Shown here: in pieces, positions 9,551-18,464 of the stretch | How the letters are laid out: the number at the start of each line of letters is the position of its first letter | How positions within the stretch are numbered: position 1 is the first letter of the stretch | Origin: Cernens ardua | Lineage (GTDB): Bacteria > Pseudomonadota > Gammaproteobacteria > Pseudomonadales > Halomonadaceae | NCBI RefSeq assembly: GCF_051251085.1 | Contig: NZ_JBPCZH010000007.1 | Span: 58,389 to 122,388 of the forward strand | Direction: 5' to 3' | DNA length: 64,000 nt | Position numbers and translations under genes: made by a program | Notes under the pieces: generated by a model | The model's input: only the letters and a program-made list of their open reading frames with translations | What the model was told of the DNA's origin: nothing | Database searches by the model: none

Positions 9551-11047
9551 TTACTGTTGTTGCCGGCGTGATTTCACTGCGCCTGCTGCTACCAATACGA
9601 CACTGACAAGAATGATCGGCCAGCTACCGGTTCGGGTGAAGAGTGTTTCGCCATACACAGGATGTACCACTGTATTCAGTGCGCCTGATACAAAGCGGGG
9701 CATACTGGCAATAATTCGGCCATCAGGAGCGGCTACTGCGGTAACGCCATCGCTTGTGTCCTGCATCAGGTAGCGATTGTTCTCCAATGCTCGCATTTGA
9801 GCCATTTGCATTTGTTGAACTGGTCCGATGGAGTGCCCGAACCAGCTATCATTGGAGATAGTGACTAGCATGTTGGCGTGTTTGGCCTGTTCCCTGACCA
9901 GATCCGGATACACCACTTCGTAACAGATAGACATTCCCACCTTCAGCCCATTGGCTGTAAGCGGAGGCTGATTGGCTGCGCCCTGTGACATATGTGAAGT
10001 CGGTAAATTGAAAAAGCCGAGCATGGGGCGAAGAAGCCCTTCCAGTGGGACATATTCGCCAAATGGCACCAAACGGTATTTACGATAAAGCGTGGTTGTC
10101 ATTCCGCCCTGCGGGTGTTGATCAAACGCCACGGCACTATTGAAGAAATTCTTTCCTTGAGTCGTGATAATGCCACTGATCAGTGAGCTTCCCACTTTCA
10201 TACTGGATTGCGCTGACGCAAATACCGGCATGGCATCCTGCAAGGTCATGGGCAACGCCGCTTCAGGCCATATGACCAGATCAGATTGGCTACCATGCTG
10301 GCGAGTCAGATCCAGGTACGTGTTAACGGCATCCTCTTCCCCTTGAAATGACCACTTTTCCGATTCGGGCAAATTGCCCTGGATGAGCGATACGGAAATA
10401 CTTTTAGCATCAGGCGTTAACCATTGAGTGGGTAGGAGGGCTCCAACAATCCATATCAATGCCAAAGGCAAAATGGCACACAGACGTCGTCCGATAACAA
10501 GGTGCCACAACAAGGCACCGGAAAGCGCAACAAAAAATGAAATCAGATAGACGCCGCCGATCGGTGCATAACTGGCCAGTGGGCTCGTGAGGTGAGCCGA
10601 ACCCAAAAACAACCACGGGAATCCTGTCAGAAACCAGCCTCGGAATACCTCGGCGAGTGTCCATGCTGCGGCGAAGGTTAAAGGCTCTATACAAGATACC
10701 TTGGGTGCCAGGACACGATAGAAAGCAGCGGCAATCAGATAGAAGAGGGAAAGGCCGAGGACGAAGACCAGTGTAAGCAGTGTCGCCTCTATGGCGTTGG
10801 CATTACCAAAGACATTGATGGAGACGTATACCCAGGATGCACCTGAACCGAACAGGCCAACTCCATAGAAAAAGCCTATCAGCATGCCCTTGCGTACACG
10901 CGTGCCTCGAAGCAATGCATAGAGTGGGGCGCATATCATTGGGCCCAACCACCAGAAGTTGAATGGAGCAAAGGTCAACGTGGTCAAGGCGCCTAGAAGG
11001 AGGGCAACCAGCACAGCAAAGCAGGGTTTGTGAAATAGTGGGCGCAT
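9551..11047 (-). CDS. lnt: Apolipoprotein N-acyltransferase
   Basis: Lnt adds the third acyl chain to the N-terminal cysteine of outer-membrane lipoproteins at the inner membrane. With the start at MRPLFHKPCFAVLV the protein has 498 residues; a frame 63 bases longer exists, but its extra 21 residues are Cys-rich and atypical. About six N-terminal membrane helices are followed by a periplasmic nitrilase domain. The triad is visible as Glu in VIWPEAALPM, Lys in LYRKYRLVPFGEYVP and Cys in MSICYEVVYPDLV. A last membrane helix closes the protein. It follows ybeX in the conserved ybeZ-ybeY-ybeX-lnt order. Confidence 0.95.
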   Translation of the reverse strand: MRPLFHKPCFAVLVALLLGALTTLTFAPFNFWWLGPMICAPLYALLRGTRVRKGMLIGFFYGVGLFGSGASWVYVSINVFGNANAIEATLLTLVFVLGLSLFYLIAAAFYRVLAPKVSCIEPLTFAAAWTLAEVFRGWFLTGFPWLFLGSAHLTSPLASYAPIGGVYLISFFVALSGALLWHLVIGRRLCAILPLALIWIVGALLPTQWLTPDAKSISVSLIQGNLPESEKWSFQGEEDAVNTYLDLTRQHGSQSDLVIWPEAALPMTLQDAMPVFASAQSSMKVGSSLISGIITTQGKNFFNSAVAFDQHPQGGMTTTLYRKYRLVPFGEYVPLEGLLRPMLGFFNLPTSHMSQGAANQPPLTANGLKVGMSICYEVVYPDLVREQAKHANMLVTISNDSWFGHSIGPVQQMQMAQMRALENNRYLMQDTSDGVTAVAAPDGRIIASMPRFVSGALNTVVHPVYGETLFTRTGSWPIILVSVVLVAAGAVKSRRQQQ

Positions 11048-11422
11048 GGCCTGTCCTATCGTTTGTCTACAACAGCAACGTGCCAGGCGTATGTGCTGCT
11101 GGAAATCCACGGGTAAACAATTCGGGCGAGTATACGGTTAACTGGACGCATACTGCCATTCAATTATCGGCAATTCAGCGTGGCGTAAGTTGTTGATCCG
11201 GCCACATCACTCGGTTGTGAGTGATAACGGGATGTTAACAGAATTGAGAATGTTAACCGAGCAGAGTGTTTAAATAGAGTACTCCGTTTAGTCAGCACTA
11301 GGAGCGTAATCGAAAAGGGCATTTTCATTTATGCCACGATGATACCTATAAAAAAGCCCAGCCTTGCCAATGACAGCAGGGCAGGGCCTTTGATATCAAG
11401 ATCCCTTGTGAGGGGATGAATA
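11048..11422. other. Gap between ybeX and lnt
   Basis: Roughly 375 bp on the minus strand after ybeX. It contains an intrinsic terminator near ybeX (listed) and then AT-rich sequence, including GGGATGTTAACAGAATTGAGAATGTTAACCGAG with two copies of GTTAAC. This suggests lnt has its own promoter here. No gene was found. Confidence 0.5.
11350..11387 (-). terminator. Intrinsic terminator after ybeX
   Basis: On the minus strand GCCCTGCCCTGC pairs with GCAAGGCTGGGC (two mismatches) and is followed by six T residues. It lies 35 bp beyond the ybeX stop, so lnt would be read through only partly from the ybeZYX transcript. Confidence 0.65.
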
Positions 11423-12289
11423 CTATTCAGCCGCGTGTGGTGCCGGCCGCTCCACTTTTAGCCAATGTAGGCGCCTGTTATCGGCATTGGTAACGGTAAA
11501 CTTCCAGCCATCCAACAGGGTTTCTTCACCTCGTTCGGGGAGATGCCCAAAGCTTTGCATGACAATGCCACCAATGGTGTCGAACTCTTCATCGGGGAAA
11601 TCTGTACCGAACTCTTCATTGAAGTCTTCGATGGGCAGGATTGCTTTGACGGCGTACGTATTGTCATCAAGCTTGCGAACTTCATCCTCTTCGTCAATAT
11701 CGTGTTCATCTTCGATATCACCGACGATTTGCTCCAGAATATCCTCGATGGTAATGATGCCCGCCGTTCCGCCATACTCATCGACCACAATCGCCATATG
11801 ACTATGAGTATCGCGGAAATCCTTGAGCAAACTGTTCAACCGTTTGGATTCAGGTACAAACGTAGCGGGCCGCAGTACACTGTGCAGATCGAAGGTGTCA
11901 CGTTCGCTCTCAGGTTGCCCGATCAGTGGAAGAAGATCCTTTACCAGCAGGATGCCGATCACATCATCCAGCTCTTCATTGATCACCGGATAGCGTGAAT
12001 GACCGGATTCATTAATAAAAGGGAGATATTCGGCCGGGCGCTGATCCGATTTGATCGCCTGTATCTGGGACCGCTGTATCATGACCTCACGCACTTGCTG
12101 GTCACTGATCTCGAAGGCACCCTCAATGATAGAGAGGCCTTCCGCATCAAGGTCGAAGCGGGGACCTGTTTCACGAAGAAACTCCAAAAGCTCGGCACGG
12201 CTCGTGGGCTCATCATTGTCATTTGAAAAAGTCTGTAGGAGTCTTTCCAACCAGTTTTTACTATGTTCAGCCGATCGGTCTTCGCTCAT
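11423..12289 (-). CDS. ybeX: CorC/YbeX, CBS-domain protein
   Basis: The 288-residue cytoplasmic protein has an acidic N-terminal segment, two CBS domains (about residues 70-190, with VREVMIQRSQIQAI and MAIVVDEYGGTAGIITIEDILEQIVGDI), and a CorC_HlyC transporter-associated domain at the C terminus (DFNEEFGTDFPDEEFDTIGGIVMQ). YbeX/CorC has been linked to magnesium-cobalt efflux and, in E. coli, to ribosome metabolism. The full-length match and its place between ybeY and lnt make the assignment secure; the molecular role is less so. Confidence 0.92.
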   Translation of the reverse strand: MSEDRSAEHSKNWLERLLQTFSNDNDEPTSRAELLEFLRETGPRFDLDAEGLSIIEGAFEISDQQVREVMIQRSQIQAIKSDQRPAEYLPFINESGHSRYPVINEELDDVIGILLVKDLLPLIGQPESERDTFDLHSVLRPATFVPESKRLNSLLKDFRDTHSHMAIVVDEYGGTAGIITIEDILEQIVGDIEDEHDIDEEDEVRKLDDNTYAVKAILPIEDFNEEFGTDFPDEEFDTIGGIVMQSFGHLPERGEETLLDGWKFTVTNADNRRLHWLKVERPAPHAAE

Positions 12290-12370
12290 GGCGGCGGTCT
12301 CTTATCCTCTTTTTATCGTCGTGATGATCAGGCACTAAAGCCTGTTCAATCAAAAATAAACGTTACAGTG

Positions 12371-12946
12371 TCATTGTTCCTGATAGGGATCTGAAATCCC
12401 CAGACGGGCGAGCAATCCACGCTCCAGTTGCTCCATTTCTTCCGCCTCGTCATCATCAATATGATCATAACCCATCAAATGCAACGTGCCATGAATGATC
12501 ATGTGCGCAAAATGATCTTCAAGCGCTTTGTGCTGTTCGTTTGCTTCTTGCTGCACTACATGTGGGCTGATGACCAAATCACCCAGCAGGGGGATATCCA
12601 TGCCGGGGGGGGCTTCGAAGGGAAATGACAGTACGTTGGTTGATGAATCCTTGCCACGATACTGGTGGTTTAGTTCGCGGCTCTCTTCTTCATCCACAAA
12701 ACGGACTGTTATTTCATTGCGGTCATCATCGGGATGAGCGTCCAACACGATGGTTAACCATTGCAAAATATCTGCTTCCGAGGGCAATGGTGTAAAATCG
12801 ACTGCCACTTGAAGATCCACCACCGGCTCTGAGGAATCTTCTTCAAATGCCGGTTTCTGCCCGCTTTCGTGATCACTGTCTGCGTCAATCGGTTTTGCGG
12901 TAGACTCACTTTGCGTTGGATGGTCTGATCCCATCTGATTTGTCAT
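12371..12946 (-). CDS. ybeY: Endoribonuclease YbeY
   Basis: YbeY is a single-strand-specific, zinc-dependent endoribonuclease involved in 16S rRNA 3' maturation and 70S quality control. The catalytic zinc motif HGTLHLMGYDH (H-x3-H-x5-H) is near residue 151. TVRFVDEEESRELNHQYRGKDSSTNVLSFPFE is the usual core. At 191 residues it is longer than the approximately 155-residue E. coli protein because of an acidic, low-complexity N-terminal tail of about 40 residues. Its ATG overlaps the end of ybeZ by 4 bp, indicating coupled translation. Confidence 0.95.
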   Translation of the reverse strand: MTNQMGSDHPTQSESTAKPIDADSDHESGQKPAFEEDSSEPVVDLQVAVDFTPLPSEADILQWLTIVLDAHPDDDRNEITVRFVDEEESRELNHQYRGKDSSTNVLSFPFEAPPGMDIPLLGDLVISPHVVQQEANEQHKALEDHFAHMIIHGTLHLMGYDHIDDDEAEEMEQLERGLLARLGISDPYQEQ

Positions 12947-13944
12947 GAAGTAGAACCTTCTTCACTTTCATATTCATCATAGGCATCAATAATGCGCTGG
13001 ACCAAGGGATGACGTACCACATCCTTGGACAAAAATCGTGTAATACTGATGCCTTTTACATTCTCCAGAACACCCAGCACGTGTGTGAGTCCGGATTTCG
13101 ATCCCCTTGGCAAATCGATCTGGGTCACATCACCGGTGATAACGGCAGTGGAGCCAAACCCGATACGGGTCAGGAACATCTTCATTTGTTCCCGTGTCGT
13201 GTTCTGGCTTTCATCAAGAATGATGAAGGCATTATTCAGCGTACGTCCACGCATGTAGGCCAGCGGTGCTATTTCGATCACCTGACGTTCGATCAGTTTG
13301 TTCACTTGTTCAAAACCGATCATTTCGTAAAGCGCATCGTAAAGAGGGCGTAGGTAGGGATCGATTTTCTGCGCCAGATCTCCGGGAAGAAAGCCCAGTT
13401 TTTCACCGGCTTCAACGGCAGGGCGAACCAGCAGAATACGCTGAACCTGTTGCTGGTTCAGTGCTTCTACGGCAGCAGCGACAGCCAAATAGGTTTTACC
13501 TGTACCGGCAGGACCGACACCAAAATTGATATCATGTTGGCGAACCGCCTCAACGTACCCCTGTTGGTTAATACCACGAGGTTTGATCATCATTTTGGGG
13601 GTACGGATAACGACTTGCCCATGCCCGGCAGCGTCACCTGTCTCATCGTCCTTTTTTTCCATCCTGGTTTCACGAACGAACAGATGTACAGTATCAGGTG
13701 TCAGCTCGTCACCTTCTGTTTCACGATATAACTGCTCCAGCACATTGGCGGCGGTTTTTACCTGTTTCTGGGAACCTGCCAGCTGGAACGTATTGCCCCG
13801 ATTTCGAATCGTCACATCGAGCCCCTGTTCCACCAGCTTCAGGTTTTCGTCCTGCTGGCCACAAAGACTGGCAAGACGCATGGGCTCGTTGGGTTCCAGG
13901 GTGATTTGAAGTATACGATGACTTGTCGCGGTATCTTGGCTCAA
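12943..13944 (-). CDS. ybeZ: PhoH-like ATPase YbeZ
   Basis: The 333-residue PhoH-family protein has an N-terminal KH-like segment (residues 15-75), Walker A GPAGTGKTYLA near residue 145 and Walker B AFIILDESQNTT near residue 240, plus the family motif TRIGFGSTAVITGDVTQIDLP. YbeZ is an RNA-associated NTPase that interacts with YbeY in rRNA metabolism. It is first in the ybeZ-ybeY-ybeX group, and its 3' end overlaps ybeY. A 646-bp repeat-bearing gap separates it from miaB, which is often adjacent in other genomes. Confidence 0.94.
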   Translation of the reverse strand: MSQDTATSHRILQITLEPNEPMRLASLCGQQDENLKLVEQGLDVTIRNRGNTFQLAGSQKQVKTAANVLEQLYRETEGDELTPDTVHLFVRETRMEKKDDETGDAAGHGQVVIRTPKMMIKPRGINQQGYVEAVRQHDINFGVGPAGTGKTYLAVAAAVEALNQQQVQRILLVRPAVEAGEKLGFLPGDLAQKIDPYLRPLYDALYEMIGFEQVNKLIERQVIEIAPLAYMRGRTLNNAFIILDESQNTTREQMKMFLTRIGFGSTAVITGDVTQIDLPRGSKSGLTHVLGVLENVKGISITRFLSKDVVRHPLVQRIIDAYDEYESEEGSTS

Positions 13945-14590
13945 GAAATATGTCCTGAATAAGTGAGTGTTACATTCGCTTCAAACAAGGGTATAGGGCC
14001 TATTATCCCTTCTAGTACATGGGCCCATTTGATTCTAATACATAGGCCCATTTGATGTTTTTTCAAGGGTAGGCATTTAGTATATAGGTGTTTTTAGTAT
14101 ATAGGTGTTCTGGTCGAAGAGTACGTTTTAGTTAATGAGTACGTTTTCGTCAAAGGCGTACTTCGAAAGCATTTGTGGCCAATACCTACTGTGGCTAATA
14201 CCTACGCCAACAGGTGATGGCACGTTTCTTTTAAAAACAGCTCAGTATTCTATCAACCTTGTGTTATATCGGCCAAAACACGGAACACTTTAGTACAGAA
14301 TACGGCGGCTATTAATAAATAGACAACGCCGCCACCTCTTTTCGCATGACTTCAATGGGCAATATCGATATTAAAAAGCTGCCTGCCATTTGTATCAGTG
14401 AGCCACTTGATTCGATATCTGCCCGGCGGTATGAGTCTCGATTCATTGCATTGCTATCGTAGACTCTTGTTATCCAAGGGCCCTGTTATCCAAGACCATT
14501 GGCTTTCAAACAGCCGTTAAAAAATACCCGAAGGAAGCCCGGTTCCTGTGAATACAGCCCTTGAAAATTTACCCTTTAAAAATACAGTCT
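13945..14590. other. 646-bp gap between miaB and ybeZ rich in short duplications
   Basis: No gene is seen on either strand. The region contains a row of different imperfect duplications (listed separately). Another pair, GTTATCCAAG, lies at about 14468-14493. Promoter elements for ybeZ are expected at the left end but none could be fixed. Confidence 0.5.
14015..14206. repeat. Cluster of short imperfect tandem duplications
   Basis: Four unrelated duplications follow one another. TACAT(G/A)GGCCCATTTGAT occurs twice with a 23-bp period (from 14016 and 14039). TTTAGTATATAGGTGTT occurs twice with a 17-bp period (near 14077). GTACGTTTT occurs at 14121 and 14139, with a weaker third copy near 14158. 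GTGGC(C/T)AATACCTAC occurs twice with a 16-bp period (14175 and 14191). Each looks like a local duplication that then diverged. Confidence 0.75.
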
Positions 14591-15934
14591 TTAGAAACGC
14601 TCGTTTGAGACCAGTTCTCCCCGCAGAGAGTTGGCATACGCTTCCGTGATTTCAACGTCAACAAAATAGCCGATCAATTCAATAGGGTTAGCTGCCTTGA
14701 AGTTGACGACGCGGTTGTTTTCGGTGCGTCCCGAGAGCTCACCCGGATCCTTGGGAGAAAAACCAGTAACGAGAATGCGTTCGGTATTGCCGACCATACG
14801 TCTTGAAATCATTTGGGAGCTTTCGTTGATGGTTTTCTGCAACCGTGCCAAACGCTCTTTTTTGACCTCTTCAGGAGTATCATCCGGTAAGGAAGAGGCA
14901 GGGGTCCCCGGGCGTTTTGAGTAAATGAAGCTGAAGGATTGGTCAAAACCGATACGGTTGATCAGATCCATGGTCTGTTCGAAATCTTCCTCTGTTTCAC
15001 CCGGGAAACCGATAATAAAATCCGAAGAAAAGCTGATATCAGGGCGCAATGCACGGATTCGTTCCAGCTTGTCGATGTACATGTCACGTTCATGACCACG
15101 TTTCATGGCCGACAAGATACGATTGGAACCTGATTGCACAGGCAAGTGTAGGTGGCTCACAAGCTCAGGTACTTCAGCGTAGGCCTGAATCAGACTTTCA
15201 CTGAATTCCACCGGATGTGACGTTGTAAAGCGAATGCGGTCGATACCCTCGATACCGGCAATGGTGGCGATCAACTCAGCCAAATCCACTTCATCACCGA
15301 ATTCATCCAATCCTCGGTAGGCATTTACGTTTTGCCCGAGGAGATTTATTTCACGCACACCCTGTTCAGCCAGCTGGGTGACTTCATCCAGCACGCTGTC
15401 GAATGGGCGTGAAATTTCCTCCCCGCGTGTGTAGGGGACAACGCAGAAAGAACAATACTTGGAACAGCCTTCCATGACCGAAACAAAGGCACTGGCACCC
15501 TCGCTCTTCGGCGCTGGCAACCGATCAAACTTTTCGATTTCGGGGAAAGTGACATCCACCACCGAAATCTGGCTTTTGGTACGCTCATTCAGCATGTCAG
15601 GTACACGATGCAATGTTTGCGGGCCAAAGATCATATCCACATGAGGTGCACGCTTGCGGATGTTGTCACCTTCCTGACTGGCAACACAGCCCCCTACACC
15701 AATCATCAGGTCAGGGTTGGCCTGCTTGAGTTTTTTCCAACGCCCAAGCTGATGGAATACTTTTTCCTGCGCTTTTTCCCGGATAGAGCAGGTATTCAGC
15801 AAAATGACATCTGCTTCCGTTTCGTCATGGGTGATTTCCATCTTGTGGGACTCACCCAATAAATCTGCCATACGGGCCGAGTCGTACTCGTTCATCTGGC
15901 AGCCATGAGTCTTGATGAAGAGTTTTTTTGCCAT
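14591..15934 (-). CDS. miaB: tRNA-2-methylthio-N6-dimethylallyladenosine synthase
   Basis: MiaB is a radical-SAM methylthiotransferase that converts i6A37 to ms2i6A37 in tRNAs reading UNN codons. The 447-residue protein has the N-terminal UPF0004 domain with its cluster cysteines (KTHGCQMNEYDSARM; LLNTCSIREKA; GVGGCVASQEG). The radical-SAM CxxxCxxC motif is EGCSKYCSFCVVPYTRG near residue 156. A C-terminal TRAM domain (about residues 378-445, including VTGFSPKDPGELSGRTENNR) completes it. The start MAKKLFIKTHGCQMNEYDS is typical. Length and motif order agree with the E. coli enzyme. Confidence 0.97.
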   Translation of the reverse strand: MAKKLFIKTHGCQMNEYDSARMADLLGESHKMEITHDETEADVILLNTCSIREKAQEKVFHQLGRWKKLKQANPDLMIGVGGCVASQEGDNIRKRAPHVDMIFGPQTLHRVPDMLNERTKSQISVVDVTFPEIEKFDRLPAPKSEGASAFVSVMEGCSKYCSFCVVPYTRGEEISRPFDSVLDEVTQLAEQGVREINLLGQNVNAYRGLDEFGDEVDLAELIATIAGIEGIDRIRFTTSHPVEFSESLIQAYAEVPELVSHLHLPVQSGSNRILSAMKRGHERDMYIDKLERIRALRPDISFSSDFIIGFPGETEEDFEQTMDLINRIGFDQSFSFIYSKRPGTPASSLPDDTPEEVKKERLARLQKTINESSQMISRRMVGNTERILVTGFSPKDPGELSGRTENNRVVNFKAANPIELIGYFVDVEITEAYANSLRGELVSNERF

Positions 15935-16460
15935 GGGAATACTCGCCTACCTTAATAATTCCTGCTTTCAAGATGTGCCAAGAAAGAGTTTATTCATTTT
16001 GTACGGTTTCGAATCGAATAGCCGAACAGACAGGACGCACAAAAACATGACCGAGGCCTTCTATACCGTGTTGCGCTTGGGCTTTTTTACATGCACCCGA
16101 CGGTTTTCATGATCCCCATTGCCACCTTTTTCAGTCTGGTCGCATTGCGCATAAATAGCCCCAAAAGCGGTGGTGATACTGTAATCTTGCCTGATAGGAC
16201 GCTTCGCCTGCTTTCTGTTCACTGGGTAGACGTGGAAAGGTCCCGCCCGGTAACGCTGGTCGTTCATCCTGATATAGGGTGCGGCTTCGGATTCGATTCG
16301 ATATGTCGGATTTTTTCAGAAGGGGTGCCTATCGTCACCCTCTGGATACAAGAATGCCACATTATACGTGTTTATCAGCATTACGGCCAAACATTCAATC
16401 ATGTTAAAATCAGTTATTACTCAGCATTTAATATTCATACCGCAGAATTGAAGAGATAGT
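15935..16460. other. Divergent promoter region between miaB and DUF1820 gene
   Basis: No supported gene. Open frames of 122 codons (plus) and 68 codons (minus) cover the same bases but resemble no known protein. AT-rich sequence at 16385-16440 just ahead of the DUF1820 gene is the likely promoter zone. Confidence 0.45.
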
Positions 16461-16793
16461 ATGGCAGCAAAGCCTATTTACCGCGTGACAGTTCACCAGC
16501 AGGGTGAAGTTTGGGAATTATATGCCCGTGAAATTTACCAGAGCGAGTTATGGGGATTTCTTGAGGTAGAAGAATTCGTTTTCAGTGATTCCAGCAAAGT
16601 GGTTGTTGATCCCTCGGCCGACAAATTGCGTAGAACATTTGAGGGCGTTACTCGTAGCTACTTACCCGTCAATATGGTGCTTCGCATTGATGAAGTTGAA
16701 CGTGAGGGGGAAGCGAAAAGTGTGAAGAGTGATGGCAAGATCGCAATGTTTCCCCAGCAGCCGATGCAATGGTCTCCGAAGCGTGATGACTAA
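16461..16793 (+). CDS. DUF1820 family protein
   Basis: The 110-residue protein matches the DUF1820 family along its whole length: KPIYRVTVHQQGEVWELYAR, SELWGFLEVEEFVF and VVVDPSADKLRRTFEGVTRSY are the family's conserved blocks. It has no membrane segment or signal peptide and is probably cytoplasmic. No biochemical function is established for the family, which is widespread in gammaproteobacteria. It stands alone between two non-coding stretches. Confidence 0.85.
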   Translation: MAAKPIYRVTVHQQGEVWELYAREIYQSELWGFLEVEEFVFSDSSKVVVDPSADKLRRTFEGVTRSYLPVNMVLRIDEVEREGEAKSVKSDGKIAMFPQQPMQWSPKRDD

Positions 16794-17335
16794 GTCATTA
16801 CCTTTGTGGGTCTTGTTGTTTTTTTGTTGATACTCATCATGTGTTGCTGAGCAGGAAGGGCGTTTTGTCCGTAATTTGCTGTTTGAATTGCTTTTTGTTA
16901 ATTGTTGCAATCTGTTCCCCAGGGGGACTGGGGGCCTGAGAAATGTTGAAGCATTCTCAGGCGTTCTACTCAACTGATCCCAGTCGTGAGTGAATATTTT
17001 TTGATCAGTTCGTGTGTTGGCTAGCGGTTGATATGCTCACAGAGTTCCACTCAAGGGTTGTTCAGTGAGTTATCCACAGGATTTGTGGAGAAGATGAAAT
17101 ATCCGGAAATTGCAGTATCAAGAGATTGAACCATTGTTTCAGATTGACTCAAAACGGGATGAATGCAGCTGTTTAGTTATAGTGTTTCGTAGGTATTGAT
17201 AGCACATTACCTTTGATAATCTCATCAATGGTTGTAATCGCAGGATGTGCTTCATTCATTTTATTTTTCTTTTCATGTTGCGTGAATGAATGCATGTTTA
17301 CAGTTTTTCAATATTTTTTATTTTCAGGTTAAATC
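16794..17335. other. 542-bp intergenic region with hairpin and DnaA-box-like pair
   Basis: It contains a perfect 9-bp hairpin GCCTGAGAA/TTCTCAGGC at 16934-16962 without a T-run, possibly an mRNA end for the DUF1820 gene. A DnaA-box-like inverted pair lies at 17070-17092 (listed). A T-rich stretch from about 17255 leads into the SH3 gene. No gene was found. Confidence 0.5.
17070..17092. promoter_or_regulatory. DnaA-box-like inverted pair
   Basis: TTATCCACA, the exact high-affinity DnaA box consensus, is followed after 5 bp by TGTGGAGAA, the inverted box with one mismatch. The match is visible in sequence; binding is inference. None of the genes usually flanking oriC (dnaA, dnaN, gidA/mnmG, rpmH) is nearby. 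Confidence 0.35.
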
Positions 17336-17995
17336 ATGTCGTTATTTTCAGTGAAAGGTTTTCGTACATTGCATGCCCGCCGCATCGCGGCCGTTATGTC
17401 TGCCCTGGGTGTAGGGGTAATGCTGGTACCTCACGTGGAGGCGGCCAGTCAGCAGCAATGGGTGAGTGATCATTTGTCTGCCTATGTCCGTAGTGGTCCT
17501 ACAAATGGTTATCGCATTGTGGGCGCGCTGGATTCAGGGACACCAGTGCAGGTGATTTCCACCCAGAATGATTATTCTCAGGTTCGTACCTCCAAAGGGG
17601 ATACCGTTTGGATTCCCAGCAACCAATTACAGGATCAGGAAGGGGCAGCCGCTCTGGTACCGGCGCTTCAACAGCAGGTAGCCAATCTGAAAGCAGAGCT
17701 TAACAGCAGCTCCGATACTATCCGGCAGCATGCACAATCACTGCAGCAGATCGCCGACGACCAGAAAAAATATATTGGGCAACTGGAATCCACACGTACA
17801 TCGTTAAATCAGCAACTCAATGACAGCCAGTCACAGGTACGTCGTCTGCAAGCTCAATTAGGGAGCGAACATCAGGATGAGCTTTTACGCTATCTTGCAT
17901 ATGGCGGTGGAATCGCGGGTATAGGTTTGCTCGTGGGACTGGTGCTTCCCAATATGATCCCGAAACGCAAGAAGAGAAACGACCGCTTTTTCTAA
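17336..17995 (+). CDS. SH3-domain envelope protein, YgiM/TIGR04211 type
   Basis: The 219-residue protein has a signal peptide (residues 1-37, cleaved after HVEAA), a bacterial SH3 domain (about 40-100, with LSAYVRSGPTNGYRIVGALDSG and VWIPSNQLQ), a Gln-rich coiled coil (about 105-180), and one C-terminal membrane helix followed by a basic tail (KRKKRNDRFF). This matches the TIGR04211 SH3 family exemplified by E. coli YgiM. The layout suggests a periplasmic protein anchored by its C terminus in the inner membrane. Its function is not established. Confidence 0.82.
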   Translation: MSLFSVKGFRTLHARRIAAVMSALGVGVMLVPHVEAASQQQWVSDHLSAYVRSGPTNGYRIVGALDSGTPVQVISTQNDYSQVRTSKGDTVWIPSNQLQDQEGAAALVPALQQQVANLKAELNSSSDTIRQHAQSLQQIADDQKKYIGQLESTRTSLNQQLNDSQSQVRRLQAQLGSEHQDELLRYLAYGGGIAGIGLLVGLVLPNMIPKRKKRNDRFF

Positions 17996-18464
17996 ACCTT
18001 CCGAATACCGGTTTTGTCCCTGCAGCTATCAGGCTGCAGGGAATCATTATGTCGACAGCCAAAGTGCATGTGTTGGATGAGAAGAGATGAATCAGGTTGC
18101 AGGAGGTGAGTAGCCCACCTCAAATGGCAACAGGCGGCGGTCTTGGATTCGGTTGGTTTTTCTTTAATTGGCTTATCTTGCGTTGTTTCGGGCACCACCG
18201 TTTATCTGTCAAGTAAGCCATGCAAGTATTAGCTAAAGATTCTTTCGCACAATACAGCAATATTGCTCATAAAAGTAGAAAAAAGCGCAATATACTTTTT
18301 GGGCGCTATTTTGTGCCTTTGAGGGAGGGTTGTTCTTTTTGTATTTTGTTGTTATTTAAGTTTTTTTGAATTTTACTGTTGATTTTTTGCTTTTAATGAG
18401 CAACAATCTGCTCAACTTAAGGTGAGCGACGCAACGGCTCAGCATTATTCAGTAAGGACATCCA
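17996..18464. other. 469-bp intergenic region
   Basis: No gene. A hairpin lies just after the SH3 gene (listed). From 18240 to 18420 the sequence is strongly T-rich, with TTTTTTGAATTTTACTG and similar tracts, before the Sua5-like gene; this fits a promoter or UP-element region. Confidence 0.45.
18017..18042 (+). terminator. Perfect hairpin after SH3 gene
   Basis: TCCCTGCAGC and GCTGCAGGGA form a perfect 10-bp stem with a 6-base loop, 22 bp after the stop codon. No T-run follows, so intrinsic termination is uncertain. Confidence 0.45.

Noticed and set aside
16061..16459. Two overlapping open frames (68 codons minus, 122 codons plus) between miaB and the DUF1820 gene
   Set aside because: No recognisable similarity, no convincing ribosome binding site, and they occupy the same bases in opposite directions; the region fits a divergent promoter spacer.
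17070..17092. Replication origin
   Set aside because: Only one box pair, no cluster of boxes or AT-rich 13-mers, and none of the usual oriC neighbours.
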